Of a DNA stretch of 64,000 bases, positions 16,441-25,903 are shown piece after piece. The notes beneath the pieces were generated by a model. It was given only the letters and a program-made list of their open reading frames with translations, was not told the DNA's origin and searched no databases. How positions within the stretch are numbered: position 1 is the first letter of the stretch; every line of letters begins with the position of its first letter. The position numbers were made by a program, and so were the translations under genes. Source of the DNA: Flavobacterium glaciei (lineage in GTDB: Bacteria > Bacteroidota > Bacteroidia > Flavobacteriales > Flavobacteriaceae); the NCBI RefSeq assembly GCF_003350545.1, contig NZ_QQBA01000003.1:124001-188000 (forward strand). Reading direction: 5' to 3'.

Positions 16441-18237
16441 TTAATCATTCAGTTTAAGAACCGCCATAAACGCTTCTTGCGGTATTTCAACATTACCTAC
16501 CAAACGCATTCTCTTTTTACCTTTTTTCTGTTTTTCTAATAATTTACGTTTACGAGAAATATCTCCTCCGTAACATTTTGCTGTAACGTCTTTACGCAAT
16601 GCTTTGATTGTTTCACGCGCAATAATTTTGGCACCAATGGCCGCTTGAATAGGAATATCAAACTGCTGTCTCGGAATCAATTCACGCAATTTCTCACACA
16701 TTTTTTTACCGATGTTGTAAGCATTACTTTCGTGAATCAACGCAGACAATGCATCTACAGATTGCGAGTTCAATAATACATCAAGTCTAACTAATTTCGA
16801 AGTACGCATTCCTATTGGAGAGTAGTCAAATGAGGCATACCCTTTAGAAACCGTTTTCAATCGGTCGTAAAAGTCAAATACAATCTCGGCAAGTGGCATG
16901 TCAAAATTCAATTCAACACGCTCTGTTGTCAAGTAAGTTTGATTGGTGATTATACCACGTTTTTCAATACACAAACTCATTACGTTCCCCACAAAATCAG
17001 CTTTAGTGATGATCGTTGCCTTGATAAAAGGCTCCTCTACACGGTCTAAACGTGAAGGTTCTGGTAAATCAGATGGGTTGTTAATGATAAACGGTGTCTC
17101 CGGATCTTTTTTGGTATACGCCAAATACGAAACGTTAGGTACCGTCGTGATTACGGTCATGTCAAACTCGCGCTCCAATCGTTCTTGAATAATTTCCATG
17201 TGCAACATTCCTAAGAATCCGCATCGGAAACCAAAACCTAAAGCCGCTGAACTCTCAGGCAAAAATACCAACGAAGCATCGTTCAATTGTAGTTTTTCCA
17301 TTGAGGCACGCAAATCTTCGTAATCCTCTGTATCAACAGGATAAATACCGGCAAAAACCATTGGTTTTACATCCTCAAAACCTGTAATCATATTCGTTGT
17401 TGGCGTTTTTGCATCCGTAAGTGTATCACCTACTTTTACTTCTTTCGCCTCTTTAATTCCAGAAATTAAGTAACCAACATCACCTGCTGAAATCACTTGT
17501 TTTGGCACTTGATTGAGTTTCAAAGTACCTATTTCATCAGCAAAATATTCATTGCCAGTAGCCATGAATTTAATCTTTTGCCCTTTTTTAATCTGCCCGT
17601 TTTTCACACGGAAAATAACTTCAATACCTCTAAACGGGTTGTAGTGAGAGTCAAAAATCAAAGCTTGCAAAGGCTCGTCAACATTTCCTTTTGGAGCAGG
17701 AATTTTTTCAATAATAGCCGCTAATATATTTTCTACACCAAAACCAGTTTTCCCAGAGGCGTGAATAATATCCTCTAGGTCGCAACCCAACAAGTCAATA
17801 ATATCATCGCTCACCTCTTCAGGGTTGGCGCTTGGCAAATCTACTTTGTTCAAAACCGGAATAATTTCCAAATCGTTTTCTAAAGCCAGATATAAATTTG
17901 AAATCGTTTGTGCCTGAATACTCTGCGCTGCATCCACAATCAAAAGTGCCCCTTCGCAAGCCGCAATAGATCGAGAAACTTCATACGAAAAATCAACGTG
18001 ACCCGGAGTGTCAATCAAGTTCAAGATATATTCCTCACCCTTGTAAGTGTACTCCATCTGAATGGCGTGACTTTTAATTGTAATCCCACGTTCACGCTCC
18101 AAGTCCATGTTATCAAGCAATTGCGCCTTCTCTTCACGAGCAGTTACAGTTTGTGTAGCACCTAGCAAACGGTCAGCAAGCGTGCTTTTCCCGTGATCAA
18201 TATGTGCAATAATGCAAAAATTCCTTATATGTTTCAT
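16441..18237 (-). CDS. lepA: Elongation factor 4 (LepA)
   Basis: A ribosome-bound translational GTPase that acts on stalled or mis-translocated ribosomes. The 598-residue protein has the G domain at the N-terminus ([32 protein letters not shown]), then domain II, the EF-G-like domains and the LepA-specific C-terminal domain ending near [10 protein letters not shown]. The ATG at 18237 gives the usual MKHIRNF start; a TTG two codons upstream is not needed. It is transcribed alone and converges on pfkB. Confidence 0.98.
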   Translation of the reverse strand: MKHIRNFCIIAHIDHGKSTLADRLLGATQTVTAREEKAQLLDNMDLERERGITIKSHAIQMEYTYKGEEYILNLIDTPGHVDFSYEVSRSIAACEGALLIVDAAQSIQAQTISNLYLALENDLEIIPVLNKVDLPSANPEEVSDDIIDLLGCDLEDIIHASGKTGFGVENILAAIIEKIPAPKGNVDEPLQALIFDSHYNPFRGIEVIFRVKNGQIKKGQKIKFMATGNEYFADEIGTLKLNQVPKQVISAGDVGYLISGIKEAKEVKVGDTLTDAKTPTTNMITGFEDVKPMVFAGIYPVDTEDYEDLRASMEKLQLNDASLVFLPESSAALGFGFRCGFLGMLHMEIIQERLEREFDMTVITTVPNVSYLAYTKKDPETPFIINNPSDLPEPSRLDRVEEPFIKATIITKADFVGNVMSLCIEKRGIITNQTYLTTERVELNFDMPLAEIVFDFYDRLKTVSKGYASFDYSPIGMRTSKLVRLDVLLNSQSVDALSALIHESNAYNIGKKMCEKLRELIPRQQFDIPIQAAIGAKIIARETIKALRKDVTAKCYGGDISRKRKLLEKQKKGKKRMRLVGNVEIPQEAFMAVLKLND

Positions 18238-18271
18238 TTTCAATAAATATCAATAAATTTGCTTGTCAACT

Positions 18272-18392
18272 TGTGGGCGTGCCGGCAGAAAAAGCCGTCG
18301 GGCTATACGCTATAACTTTTGTGAAGTCCCGATTGCTATCGGGACTTCACAAAAGGATGCCGCTGCTATCCCTCACGCAAAACCCCACTAAG
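18272..18392 (+). repeat. Modular intergenic repeat, copy B, with an 18-bp perfect hairpin
   Basis: CTTTTGTGAAGTCCCGAT (18316-18333), loop TGCT, and its exact complement at 18338-18355. It is flanked by CGGGCTATACGCTATAA on the left and GGATGCCGCTGCTATCCC on the right, the same arrangement as copy C but with a different hairpin interior. It is more GC-rich than its surroundings. Confidence 0.75.
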
Positions 18393-18573
18393 AGTCAATT
18401 AATTTGCAAATATAGGCTAAAAGTTTTTTATGTGAGATTGAACAATGCCTAATGTTACTGCAATTGAAATTTAATTTTTTAGCAATTCTCTTTCAGTGTC
18501 TTTCTTGTTGTATTTTTGCTCGTATTTACAAGAGCATCTTGCAGTTACATTTGAACTTTTACACCAACTATTT

Positions 18574-19212
18574 ATGCCAACTTCAGCACAAGATTCTATT
18601 GCCATAAACGACACTCCGTACAATTTACAAGAGCTAGAAAAACTAGCTTGGAAAAAATTAGTCAACGGTTCAGTCAAGAAAAAAAACGGTTTCCGAACTA
18701 TGTGCGTTGGTACCACAAATGACAACAACACTGCCGCACTACGAATTGTAGTAAACAGAAAAGTTGATGAGGTAAACAAAACCATATACTTCCACACAGA
18801 CAATCGCTCTCGAAAATGTTATGATTTACAAAAAGACAATCGCATTTCACTCTTGTTTTACGATGCGCGCCAACGGGTTCAAATTGTAGTGAAAGCGCAT
18901 GCCACTTTGCATACCAACGATGCCTTAAAAAATGATCGTTGGAAGGCAACCAGTCCGCAAGCCCGATTGGGTTATATGACAATGGAACCACCCAATTCAA
19001 AATCAGACCACCCGACATTGGGATATGAAGAACGTTTTTCGACCCTAAAGCCCACAGATATTGAAAGCGATCTTTTTCAAGAAAATTTCACGGTTGTTGC
19101 TTGTGCCGTCTATGAACTTGAATTTTTATACCTCGACTTTACTGGCAACAGAAAAGCTAATTTCTTTTATGAAAACAGTGTTTTACAAGATAGTTTTTGG
19201 GCAGTTCCTTAA
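18574..19212 (+). CDS. Pyridoxamine 5'-phosphate oxidase-like FMN-binding protein
   Basis: 212 residues with the split-barrel flavin fold of the PNPOx-like group. FRTMCVGTTNDNNTAALRIVVNRKVD resembles the flavin-contacting strands, followed by YFHTDNRSRKCYDLQKDNRISLLFYD and a C-terminal VYELEFLYLDF segment. True PdxH C-terminal substrate residues (R-x-H and the PLP-binding tail) are not evident, so an Alr4036-type flavoprotein is more likely than PdxH. The start at 18574 (MPTSAQDS) is preferred; the frame extends 26 codons upstream through what looks like promoter DNA. It is divergent from lepA and convergent with the lipoprotein gene. Confidence 0.75.
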   Translation: MPTSAQDSIAINDTPYNLQELEKLAWKKLVNGSVKKKNGFRTMCVGTTNDNNTAALRIVVNRKVDEVNKTIYFHTDNRSRKCYDLQKDNRISLLFYDARQRVQIVVKAHATLHTNDALKNDRWKATSPQARLGYMTMEPPNSKSDHPTLGYEERFSTLKPTDIESDLFQENFTVVACAVYELEFLYLDFTGNRKANFFYENSVLQDSFWAVP

Positions 19213-19230
19213 ACTTAAATAGGAAATGAC

Positions 19231-19590
19231 TCATCTTTTATTGAATTTCGCTTTGTAATACGTAGTGTCTTTCTCAGAGAAAAGGACTCTACGGTTGTCT
19301 TCATTTTCAAATTCTAAACTGTCATTAACCACAAATTTTACTTCTGTAAATTTATAACCGGTAACAAATGTGGTTGCTATCTCATAGGTGTTATTGGTAA
19401 CATTCAATCTCATTTCGGTTGCTTCACCCCAAGATAATGGTTTGTCTTTTCCACGTATGGCTACTTTTTTTATATTTTTCATTTCGGATGCATCCAAAGT
19501 AAAAATAACTGTTCTTTTATAGGTTTTTTGAACGCAATTTGTTAAAAATAAAGGAAGTACAAGTGCTAGAAATATAGTTTTAGTTTTCAT
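19231..19590 (-). CDS. Small lipoprotein, unknown function
   Basis: 119 residues starting with a lipoprotein signal (hydrophobic 6-17, lipobox LTNC with Cys19). The mature part is about 100 residues of predicted beta strands (TVIFTLDAS, VAIRGKDKPLSW, FTEVKFVVND), loosely reminiscent of small starch-binding-like or E-set folds, but no catalytic motif is seen. It starts 2 nt after the DoxX-family gene on the same strand, so the two are co-transcribed. I do not recognise a named family. Confidence 0.75.
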   Translation of the reverse strand: MKTKTIFLALVLPLFLTNCVQKTYKRTVIFTLDASEMKNIKKVAIRGKDKPLSWGEATEMRLNVTNNTYEIATTFVTGYKFTEVKFVVNDSLEFENEDNRRVLFSEKDTTYYKAKFNKR

Positions 19591-19592
19591 AA

Positions 19593-20075
19593 TTAGGCTT
19601 TGTTTTTAGTTAGTAAATAATCAATTCCAAATCGGCCTGAACCTAGTATTAAAAAGAATATTGCTACCCAGAGGAATCCCATGGCGGCAAGGCAATTCCA
19701 CAATCCATTTTGTATTTGTTGCATAAATATGGCAACCAGCATGGTGCAAATTACTAAGAAAGAAGCAACACGGGTTTGAAATCCAAATAACAGTAGCAAT
19801 CCTCCAACAGCTTCTGCAAAAGCGCCCATCCAAGCAAAAAAAGCTGGAGCTATGGCAAAAATCCCACCATAATTTGCCACGTCACCTGGAAACCAAAAAG
19901 CGACTTCAAACAATCCTAAATTAGCATCAACAGGTGACCAAGGCATTCCAAATTTATCGGCTCCAAAGTTAAAAGCCAGCAAGTACCCACAAACAATTCG
20001 TGGAATAGCAATAAATAGATCTTGTGACCAATGTGGTAACAAAACAGGTTTAGTGATTTTGGTAAGTAGTTTCAT
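19593..20075 (-). CDS. DoxX-family membrane protein
   Basis: 160 residues with four predicted transmembrane helices (about 27-45, 72-88, 91-113 and 124-150), including the AEAVGGLLLLFGFQTRVASFL signature of the DoxX/SURF4-like group. Members are found with quinone or thiol oxidation systems, but the biochemical role is generally unknown. The first helix is preceded by a conserved RIVCGYLLAFNFGADKFG stretch. It is the upstream gene of a two-gene operon with the lipoprotein and lies downstream of the head-GIN-domain gene, separated by a short low-complexity tract. Confidence 0.85.
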   Translation of the reverse strand: MKLLTKITKPVLLPHWSQDLFIAIPRIVCGYLLAFNFGADKFGMPWSPVDANLGLFEVAFWFPGDVANYGGIFAIAPAFFAWMGAFAEAVGGLLLLFGFQTRVASFLVICTMLVAIFMQQIQNGLWNCLAAMGFLWVAIFFLILGSGRFGIDYLLTKNKA

Positions 20076-20098
20076 AGTGTTATATTTTTTATTTTTTT

Positions 20099-20152
20099 AT
20101 TGATATTGATATTGAATTTTGAAATTGCCATTGCCATTGTCATTGCCATTGA
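20099..20152. repeat. Degenerate hexanucleotide tract (TTGATA / TTGCCA)
   Basis: About three TTGATA-type units followed by four TTGCCA/TTGTCA units, between the DoxX and head-GIN genes. It is short enough to change length by slippage. Confidence 0.6.
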
Positions 20153-20160
20153 ACTTTTCA

Positions 20161-20826
20161 TTAATTAACAATCAAATCGCCATTACCTGATTTTTTCGAA
20201 TTACTATCAAATTGGGCTTTTCCTTTGTTTATAACATCACCGTTTCCAGTTAATTTTGCAGTAAGTTTTTCAGTCACATTGGTAGTTAGATTTCCGTTTC
20301 CAGTGCTTTTTAAATCGGCTTTTTTAGCAACTAGATTCTCAGCGTTTACATCGCCATTTCCAGTTTTAACAATATTCAAATCGTCAATCGTTCCGCTAAT
20401 TTTACTCTCGCCATTTCCGGTGTTTTCTAATCTAAAATAACGACCCAAAACATTTTTAACGGTTAAATTACTGTTGCCAACGTTTTTGATGACACTTGCC
20501 TCTGGCATCGTGATTTTTATTTTTAAATTGGTATCTTCAACATACATTTTATTGTTCTGGTTTCCTTTAAATTGAATTTTTAGTTCTTTATCTGAAACGT
20601 TTTCTGAAAAAGTCAAGAGCGGTTCCAAATTGTCATCAATAGTTATAGCAATGCTCCAAGGTTTTCCAATCTCAACTTCAATAATTCCGTCTAAATCTTC
20701 CAAAGAAAGTTTGTCGAAATTTTTGTAGTTGTAATTTTTAGTGATTGTTTTGCCTGACCCTTGTAGTTGTGCGTGTGCAAAAGTTGAAGCGAAGAGCAAC
20801 GTTATTGCTAAGATTAATTTTGTCAT
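20161..20826 (-). CDS. Head-GIN domain (DUF2807) exported protein
   Basis: 221 residues with a Sec signal (cleavage near TFAHAQ-LQ). The remainder is a parallel beta-helix-like domain with repeated short strands bearing N-G-N/G-N-G turns (VKTGNGDVNAENL, LKSTGNGNLTT, KLTGNGDVINK, KKSGNGDLIVN), the pattern of the DUF2807 putative auto-transporter adhesin head. These proteins are abundant in Bacteroidota and are thought to sit in the periplasm or on the surface; function is not established. It is the most upstream gene of a same-strand run with doxX and the lipoprotein. Confidence 0.88.
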   Translation of the reverse strand: MTKLILAITLLFASTFAHAQLQGSGKTITKNYNYKNFDKLSLEDLDGIIEVEIGKPWSIAITIDDNLEPLLTFSENVSDKELKIQFKGNQNNKMYVEDTNLKIKITMPEASVIKNVGNSNLTVKNVLGRYFRLENTGNGESKISGTIDDLNIVKTGNGDVNAENLVAKKADLKSTGNGNLTTNVTEKLTAKLTGNGDVINKGKAQFDSNSKKSGNGDLIVN

Positions 20827-21164
20827 AATTAGTTTTTTAGTGATTAATAACAGGGCAAAGTTGCGCCATAAATCAGCACCAATCGCTTCAAATTATGATT
20901 TGAGACTAGTTTCATTCTGCTGTCAAGCATTGTAAATGCTGGTAATGTTATTTTCGACAGTTTTTAATTCAAAAAACTTTGTTCTTATTCCTGATTTTGA
21001 ATTACAGTTGATAAATGCACATCATAGGTAGAAAGCAGATCCAAATTTAACGCTTGTTGTAGGGAAACATTTTTGCAGACTATGTACTTTTATACTCAAA
21101 ATCAGTTACATTTTGGAAAACAAAAGCAAACAATAAATTCTTGAAATTTTAATGATATCGAAAT
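20827..21164. other. Intergenic region, 338 bp, no gene seen
   Basis: Divergent gap between the head-GIN gene and the 57-residue ORF. No convincing TTG-N19-TAnnTTTG promoter, RNA hairpin or repeat family member was found. Confidence 0.35.
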
Positions 21165-21338
21165 ATGAAAAGGAATTCCCTAAATGACATCAGTCAGCTT
21201 GATGATTTAAACCGATTGAATGAAATAGTTTCTGATAAACGTCTCGCGAAGAGAGCCACAGAAAAAAAGAACAGACGCAACCGACACTACGAAAAACAGT
21301 TTATAAAAAACACTATTGAACGCTTTGATGCCGAATAA
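21165..21338 (+). CDS. Small basic protein, 57 residues, unknown function
   Basis: ATG at 21165 to TAA at 21336-21338 encodes a compact soluble peptide: an Asp/Asn/Leu-rich start (LNDISQLDDLNRLNEIV), then a strongly basic central part (DKRLAKRATEKKNRRNRHYEKQ) and an acidic tail (ERFDAE). It is predicted to be mostly helical, with no signal peptide or membrane segment. Codon use looks coding and unlike the surrounding AT-rich gap. It converges on the AraC regulator gene, 28 nt away. A nucleic-acid-binding role is possible from charge alone. The opposite-strand frame overlapping it is a poorer candidate. Confidence 0.6.
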   Translation: MKRNSLNDISQLDDLNRLNEIVSDKRLAKRATEKKNRRNRHYEKQFIKNTIERFDAE

Positions 21339-21366
21339 GTAGTTGCTTTTTTGTTCGCTGAAAACC

Positions 21367-22569
21367 TTATTCGTTGGTGTATTCTTTCGGAGTTTTACCA
21401 GTATTTTTCTTGAAAGCTCTATTAAATGTAGCTTTCGAATTAAAGCCGCAATCAAAAGCAATTCCTAGCAAAGTAGATTTCTTGTGTTCGCCATTTGATA
21501 AACTGATTTTAACCGCTTCAATTCTGAAATTATTGATGTAATCATTAAAGTTCATTTGAAAACCTTGATTGATCGTTTTAGAAATAACAGAAGCGTTGGT
21601 TTCTAATTTTTTTGCCAAATCGGTAAGTGTTAATTCGGGATTTTGATAGAGTTTTTCAGCTTGAATTAAGGTTTCTATTTTATATTTCCAATGTTCCGTT
21701 TCGGGCGAAACAGTCTCTTCTACCGTCTTGTATTGAATGTCAATGCTAGTCTCCAAATCACCTGTACTGCTGTTGTCCAATAAAAGAATAGGACTTTTGT
21801 CAAAAAATGACATCTTAAACGGTATCGTAGCATTTGTAGGATTTGAATATCCCGTAATGGCAATGTAGTACATCACAATCGAGAAAGAAAGATAAAACCA
21901 CCAACTGCCTTGGTACGACTTCATTTCTGGTAAAAAGTATTCAACACCATCAAAAACAAGTGGTAAAAGCAACATCACTAAAAAAGCAATCAAATACGTT
22001 TGAATCCATTTAAACAAAACCGAATCGGCATAACTCACCACCTGAAACATGAGTCTTTTGTATACATTGTAGTACCGGATGCTCAAAATAAAGTATATAA
22101 TCATCGAGAGTAAACCTAGTTTTTGATACCATTCCTCAAAGTCTTTGTCCATTCCGTTTTCATAGAAATAGTAATCGCCAAAAATGAATTTGTCGTAAAT
22201 CCAAATAGCAATAATGTAAATAAGATACAGCAATCCTGGCAGAATATGTAATGCTTCTTTTTTCGAAAATTTAAATGAGGGATTAAGTAAACTCTGGGTG
22301 TAAAAAAAGATGATAGGACCTATCCATAAAAGGTGTTGAAAAGGTGTGTAAAATAAAATATCGCGATAGGGTTGATTGTCATACCAGCCTGCAAAACCAA
22401 GCATCCACGGTGCAATATAGAGGCTACACAGAAAAATGAAAAAACTCAACCAATAATTCGATTTATTGTCGGTTTTGATAGCTTTTGCAAGTAACAAAAC
22501 GCTGTAAACAATTCCTTGCGTAAACGAAATAAGTAAAACGGAACTGTAAAATCCAAAGGTAAAAAGCAT
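21367..22569 (-). CDS. Membrane-anchored AraC-family transcriptional regulator
   Basis: 400 residues. The N-terminal two thirds has seven predicted transmembrane helices (about 5-28, 38-60, 75-92, 100-122, 143-160, 178-200 and 214-234). A linker leads to a C-terminal AraC/XylS helix-turn-helix pair (about 300-400) with LTDLAKKLETNASVISKTIN and the second-helix signature GIAFDCGFNSKATFNRAFKKNTGKTP. Such 7-TM/AraC fusions are frequent in Bacteroidota and likely sense an envelope signal; the ligand is unknown. It is divergent from the radical-SAM gene. Confidence 0.88.
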   Translation of the reverse strand: MLFTFGFYSSVLLISFTQGIVYSVLLLAKAIKTDNKSNYWLSFFIFLCSLYIAPWMLGFAGWYDNQPYRDILFYTPFQHLLWIGPIIFFYTQSLLNPSFKFSKKEALHILPGLLYLIYIIAIWIYDKFIFGDYYFYENGMDKDFEEWYQKLGLLSMIIYFILSIRYYNVYKRLMFQVVSYADSVLFKWIQTYLIAFLVMLLLPLVFDGVEYFLPEMKSYQGSWWFYLSFSIVMYYIAITGYSNPTNATIPFKMSFFDKSPILLLDNSSTGDLETSIDIQYKTVEETVSPETEHWKYKIETLIQAEKLYQNPELTLTDLAKKLETNASVISKTINQGFQMNFNDYINNFRIEAVKISLSNGEHKKSTLLGIAFDCGFNSKATFNRAFKKNTGKTPKEYTNE

Positions 22570-22719
22570 CGGCGTTTTTTTGTAAAAATAGTACTATTTG
22601 TAATGTCTTGTTGCACTTGTTATTACTTTTTTTAAAGTGTTAATTAACTCAAAATAAAACAGTAAGAATTTTAATTATAGCTAACTTTGTACTTCTTATT
22701 CTAGAAAAAAACAGCAAAT

Positions 22720-24000
22720 TTGAACTTCGATAAACTTAAAGATAAACTAGAAATTCTTGCAGATGCGGCTAAATATGACGTGTCTTGCTCCTCGAGTGGC
22801 GGCAACAGAAAAAACACCGGCAAAGGTCTGGGTGATTCCTCCTCAACAGGAATATGCCATACGTATGCAGAGGACGGCAGGTGTGTTTCTTTGCTTAAAA
22901 TTCTACTTACAAATTTTTGTATTTATGATTGTGCGTATTGCGTTACCCGAAGCAGTAATGACATTCAGCGTGCTGCATTTACGGTTGATGAGGTGGTTGA
23001 TTTGACTATTAATTTTTATCGAAGAAATTATATCGAAGGCTTGTTTTTAAGTTCTGGAATTTTTAAAAATGCCGATTATACCATGGAACGCTTGGTTAGG
23101 GTGGCCAAAAAATTACGTTTAGAACATAATTTTAACGGGTACATTCACTTAAAAAGTATTCCAGGCGCTAGTGACGAGTTGATGCGCGAGGCAGGTTTGT
23201 ACGCGGATAGATTGAGTATGAATCTCGAAATTCCAACGGAATCTGGACTAAAATTATTGGCGCCAGATAAAAACCATCAGGATATGATCAAGCCGATGCG
23301 TTTCGTAAAAAATGAGCTGATTCAATACAAAGAAGAAAAGAAAAAATTCAAAAGCACTCCTAAGTTTGCTCCGGCCGGTCAAAGCACTCAAGTAATAGTT
23401 GGCGCAACACAGGAAAATGATTTTCAAATCATTCAGGTGGCAGATCATTTTTACAATAATTTTAATCTTAAGCGCGTGTATTATTCGGGTTATGTTCCCG
23501 TTTCTAATGATGCTCGTTTGCCGGCAATTGGCGCACAAGTGCCGTTGGTTCGCGAAAACAGACTCTATCAAGCCGATTGGCTCATGCGTTTTTACGGTTT
23601 TAAAGCCAATGAAATTCTCGAAAAAAACAATCCGTTTCTTGATTTAGAAGTCGATCCAAAAATGGGTTGGGCGTTGCGAAACATTACCCAATTTCCAGTA
23701 ATAATTCAGCATGCGCCGCTTGAAATGATTTTGCGTGTACCAGGAATTGGCGTAAAATCGGCACATAAAATTGTATATGCCAGACGTTTCCAAAACTTGA
23801 CAATGGAACACCTTAAAAAAATTGGCGTATCGGTAAATAGAGCTAAATATTTTATATCCGTAAGCAACGAGAATACTCATTTAAAATTCTTGAACGCCCT
23901 GAATTTAAAAGAAATAATCCTTGGGGATATGAAATCTAAGTTCGAAAAGCCATTTGATAATCAATTATCACTACTCAATGACGCAACTTTCTTACGATAA
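22720..24000 (+). CDS. Radical SAM protein, putative DNA modification/repair (TIGR03916-like)
   Basis: 426 residues. The radical-SAM [4Fe-4S] motif is CX3CX2C at Cys67, Cys71 and Cys74 (FCIYDCAYC), preceded by CHTYAEDGRC. A C-terminal helix-hairpin-helix (VPGIGVKSAHKI, near 345) suggests DNA binding. This family is paired in many genomes with the TIGR03915 gene that follows here, and is annotated as putative DNA modification or repair; the reaction is unknown. TTG at 22720 is the only start, since an in-frame TAG lies 18 nt upstream. A TAACTTTG -7-like site is at 22682-22689. The next gene starts inside its last 23 nt. Confidence 0.85.
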   Translation: MNFDKLKDKLEILADAAKYDVSCSSSGGNRKNTGKGLGDSSSTGICHTYAEDGRCVSLLKILLTNFCIYDCAYCVTRSSNDIQRAAFTVDEVVDLTINFYRRNYIEGLFLSSGIFKNADYTMERLVRVAKKLRLEHNFNGYIHLKSIPGASDELMREAGLYADRLSMNLEIPTESGLKLLAPDKNHQDMIKPMRFVKNELIQYKEEKKKFKSTPKFAPAGQSTQVIVGATQENDFQIIQVADHFYNNFNLKRVYYSGYVPVSNDARLPAIGAQVPLVRENRLYQADWLMRFYGFKANEILEKNNPFLDLEVDPKMGWALRNITQFPVIIQHAPLEMILRVPGIGVKSAHKIVYARRFQNLTMEHLKKIGVSVNRAKYFISVSNENTHLKFLNALNLKEIILGDMKSKFEKPFDNQLSLLNDATFLR

Positions 24001-24745
24001 TACTTTTGAGGGTTTGTTGACTGCGGTTTTCGAAATTTATGAATTCAAATATCTAAACCCCAAAATCATAAAAAAAGACGATCAGCAACAGCATTTATTT
24101 GCCGAAAAGATTGAAATTATTACCGATGTATCCAAATCAGATCGGGTGATGAAAAAACTACAAGCACAACTGGGTAGTGATGGCGTTCGGTGCATTATTT
24201 GGGCTTTTTTATCTGAAAAAACGGGTGTTGAAGATGTTATTTTCGATGTAATTAATTACGCGGTTCAAAACCCTACTATTAACATCATGAAGAATTTTTC
24301 GAATGATAGTGTGCTCCAAATTTCGCAACTTACTAAAAATGTGGGTCGGGAGAAACATCGAATGGAAGCTTTTATTAGGTTCGAAGAATTGAAAGATGGC
24401 ATTTATTTTGCTAAAATTGATCCTGATTTTGATGTGTTAACTTTAATCATAAGGCATTTTAAAAACCGATACCAAGATCAAAAATGGATTATTTATGATT
24501 TGCGCCGTAAATATGGGGTGTATTACGATTTAAATGATGTCCAAATTGTGATGATGGACCTTGATATTAAATCATTACACGATAATAACAACCAAATATT
24601 CTCGGATACTGAAATCAATTACCAAAAACTTTGGTGGGAATATTTTGACCATACCAATATAAAAGAACGCAAAAACACTAAGCTTCACGTACAACACGTT
24701 CCAAAGCGCTATTGGAAGTATTTAACCGAAAAGAAAATGTTTTAG
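23978..24745 (+). CDS. TIGR03915-family putative DNA metabolism protein
   Basis: 255 residues, soluble, with no motif I can tie to a known catalytic activity. Conserved-looking segments are YDNTFEGLLTAVFEIYE at the start, KNVGREKHRMEAFIRFEEL in the middle and the WIIYDLRRKYGVYYD region. In some bacteria this domain is fused to a uracil-DNA-glycosylase domain, and here it is separate. The start at 23978 (MTQLSYDN) overlaps the end of the radical-SAM gene by 23 nt, indicating translational coupling and joint function. A DNA repair role is inferred from that association only. Confidence 0.8.
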   Translation: MTQLSYDNTFEGLLTAVFEIYEFKYLNPKIIKKDDQQQHLFAEKIEIITDVSKSDRVMKKLQAQLGSDGVRCIIWAFLSEKTGVEDVIFDVINYAVQNPTINIMKNFSNDSVLQISQLTKNVGREKHRMEAFIRFEELKDGIYFAKIDPDFDVLTLIIRHFKNRYQDQKWIIYDLRRKYGVYYDLNDVQIVMMDLDIKSLHDNNNQIFSDTEINYQKLWWEYFDHTNIKERKNTKLHVQHVPKRYWKYLTEKKMF

Positions 24746-24788
24746 ACTTGCTAACATTTCCGTATTTTTGCAAAAAAAATAAAACACC

Positions 24789-25784
24789 TTGATTAAAATA
24801 GGCGACCATATTGTTTTACCGGATTTTCCCTTACTTCTTGCTCCTATGGAAGATGTAAGCGATCCGCCGTTTCGTAGATTGTGCAAAATGCATGGTGCTG
24901 ATATGATGTACTCTGAATTTATCTCATCAGAAGGTTTAATTCGTGACGCTATCAAAAGCCGAATGAAATTAGATATTTTTGATTATGAGCGCCCTGTTGG
25001 GATCCAGATTTTTGGTGGAGATGAAGAAGCAATGGCACTTTCTTCTAAAATTGTTTCTACGGTAAATCCGGATTTAATTGATATCAATTTTGGTTGTCCT
25101 GTTAAAAAAGTCGTTTGCAAAGGCGCTGGTGCTGGTGTTTTAAAAGATGTTGACTTGATGATTCGGTTGACCAAAGCCGTTATTGATAGCACCCATTTAC
25201 CAGTAACGGTGAAAACGCGTTTGGGTTGGGATGATAATTCTATCAATATTGATGAGGTTGCTGAACGTTTGCAAGATATTGGTGTTGCTGCATTGAGCAT
25301 ACACGCTAGAACGCGTGCCCAAATGTACAAAGGCCACTCCGATTGGTCACACATTGCCCGCGTGAAAAACAATCCTAGAATTACGATGCCAATTTTTGGA
25401 AATGGGGATATCGATTCGCCGGAAAAAGCATTACAGTATAAAAATGAATATGGTATCGATGGAATCATGATTGGTCGTGCTGCCATTGGTTATCCGTGGA
25501 TTTTTGACGAAATCAAACATTACTTTAAAACGGGAGAACATTTAGCAAAACCAACGGTTATAGACAGAGTGGAAGCTGTCAGAAATCACTTGACTTGGGC
25601 CATGGACTGGAAAGGCGAACGATTAGGAATTGTGGAAACACGTCCGCATTACACCAATTATTTCAAAGGAATCCATTCTTTTAAAACCCACAAACAAAAA
25701 TTAGTAACTCTCGATCGTCCAGAAGAATTATTTGCTGCTTTAGATGAAATCGAAGAAGCTTATGCAGGATACGAAGTAGTGTAG
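24789..25784 (+). CDS. dusB: tRNA-dihydrouridine synthase B
   Basis: It reduces uridines in the tRNA D-loop using FMN and NADPH. The 331-residue TIM-barrel protein shows LLLAPMEDVSDPPFRRLC, NFGCPVKKV with the catalytic Cys, HARTRAQMYKG and GIMIGRAAIGYPWIF, in the usual order. TTG at 24789 is taken as start because an in-frame TAA lies at 24780-24782 and no ATG precedes the conserved N-terminus. A TATTTTTG -7-like element at 24763-24770 would give a leader of about 15 nt. It converges on the permease gene. Confidence 0.95.
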   Translation: MIKIGDHIVLPDFPLLLAPMEDVSDPPFRRLCKMHGADMMYSEFISSEGLIRDAIKSRMKLDIFDYERPVGIQIFGGDEEAMALSSKIVSTVNPDLIDINFGCPVKKVVCKGAGAGVLKDVDLMIRLTKAVIDSTHLPVTVKTRLGWDDNSINIDEVAERLQDIGVAALSIHARTRAQMYKGHSDWSHIARVKNNPRITMPIFGNGDIDSPEKALQYKNEYGIDGIMIGRAAIGYPWIFDEIKHYFKTGEHLAKPTVIDRVEAVRNHLTWAMDWKGERLGIVETRPHYTNYFKGIHSFKTHKQKLVTLDRPEELFAALDEIEEAYAGYEVV

Positions 25785-25803
25785 TCATTAAATATTAATC
25801 CTC

Positions 25804-25901
25804 TTTTACCGCAAATTTGCGAATTTATAGTTCGTTATAGTTCAAAACCAACTGTAAATTTTAATATATATTTTAAAAAAAATTGCGAATTAGCGGTAAA
25901 A
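25804..25901. repeat. Long imperfect inverted repeat between dusB and permease gene
   Basis: TTTTACCGC (25804-25812) is complementary to GCGGTAAAA (25893-25901), and the adjoining AATTTGCGAATT/AATTGCGAATTA parts pair with one indel. It spans nearly the whole convergent gap, so it may act as a bidirectional terminator, and it resembles small dispersed repeats of Flavobacterium. Confidence 0.5.
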
Positions 25902-25903
25902 AA

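Noticed and set aside
21207..21461. 84-codon minus-strand frame at the AraC 3' end
   Set aside because: It overlaps two better-supported genes (the AraC regulator in another frame and the 57-residue ORF) and has no start context.
21367..22569. Bacterial opsin or GPCR-like receptor suggested by seven transmembrane helices
   Set aside because: The retinal lysine pattern is absent and the C-terminus is a complete AraC DNA-binding domain; it is a membrane-bound transcription factor.
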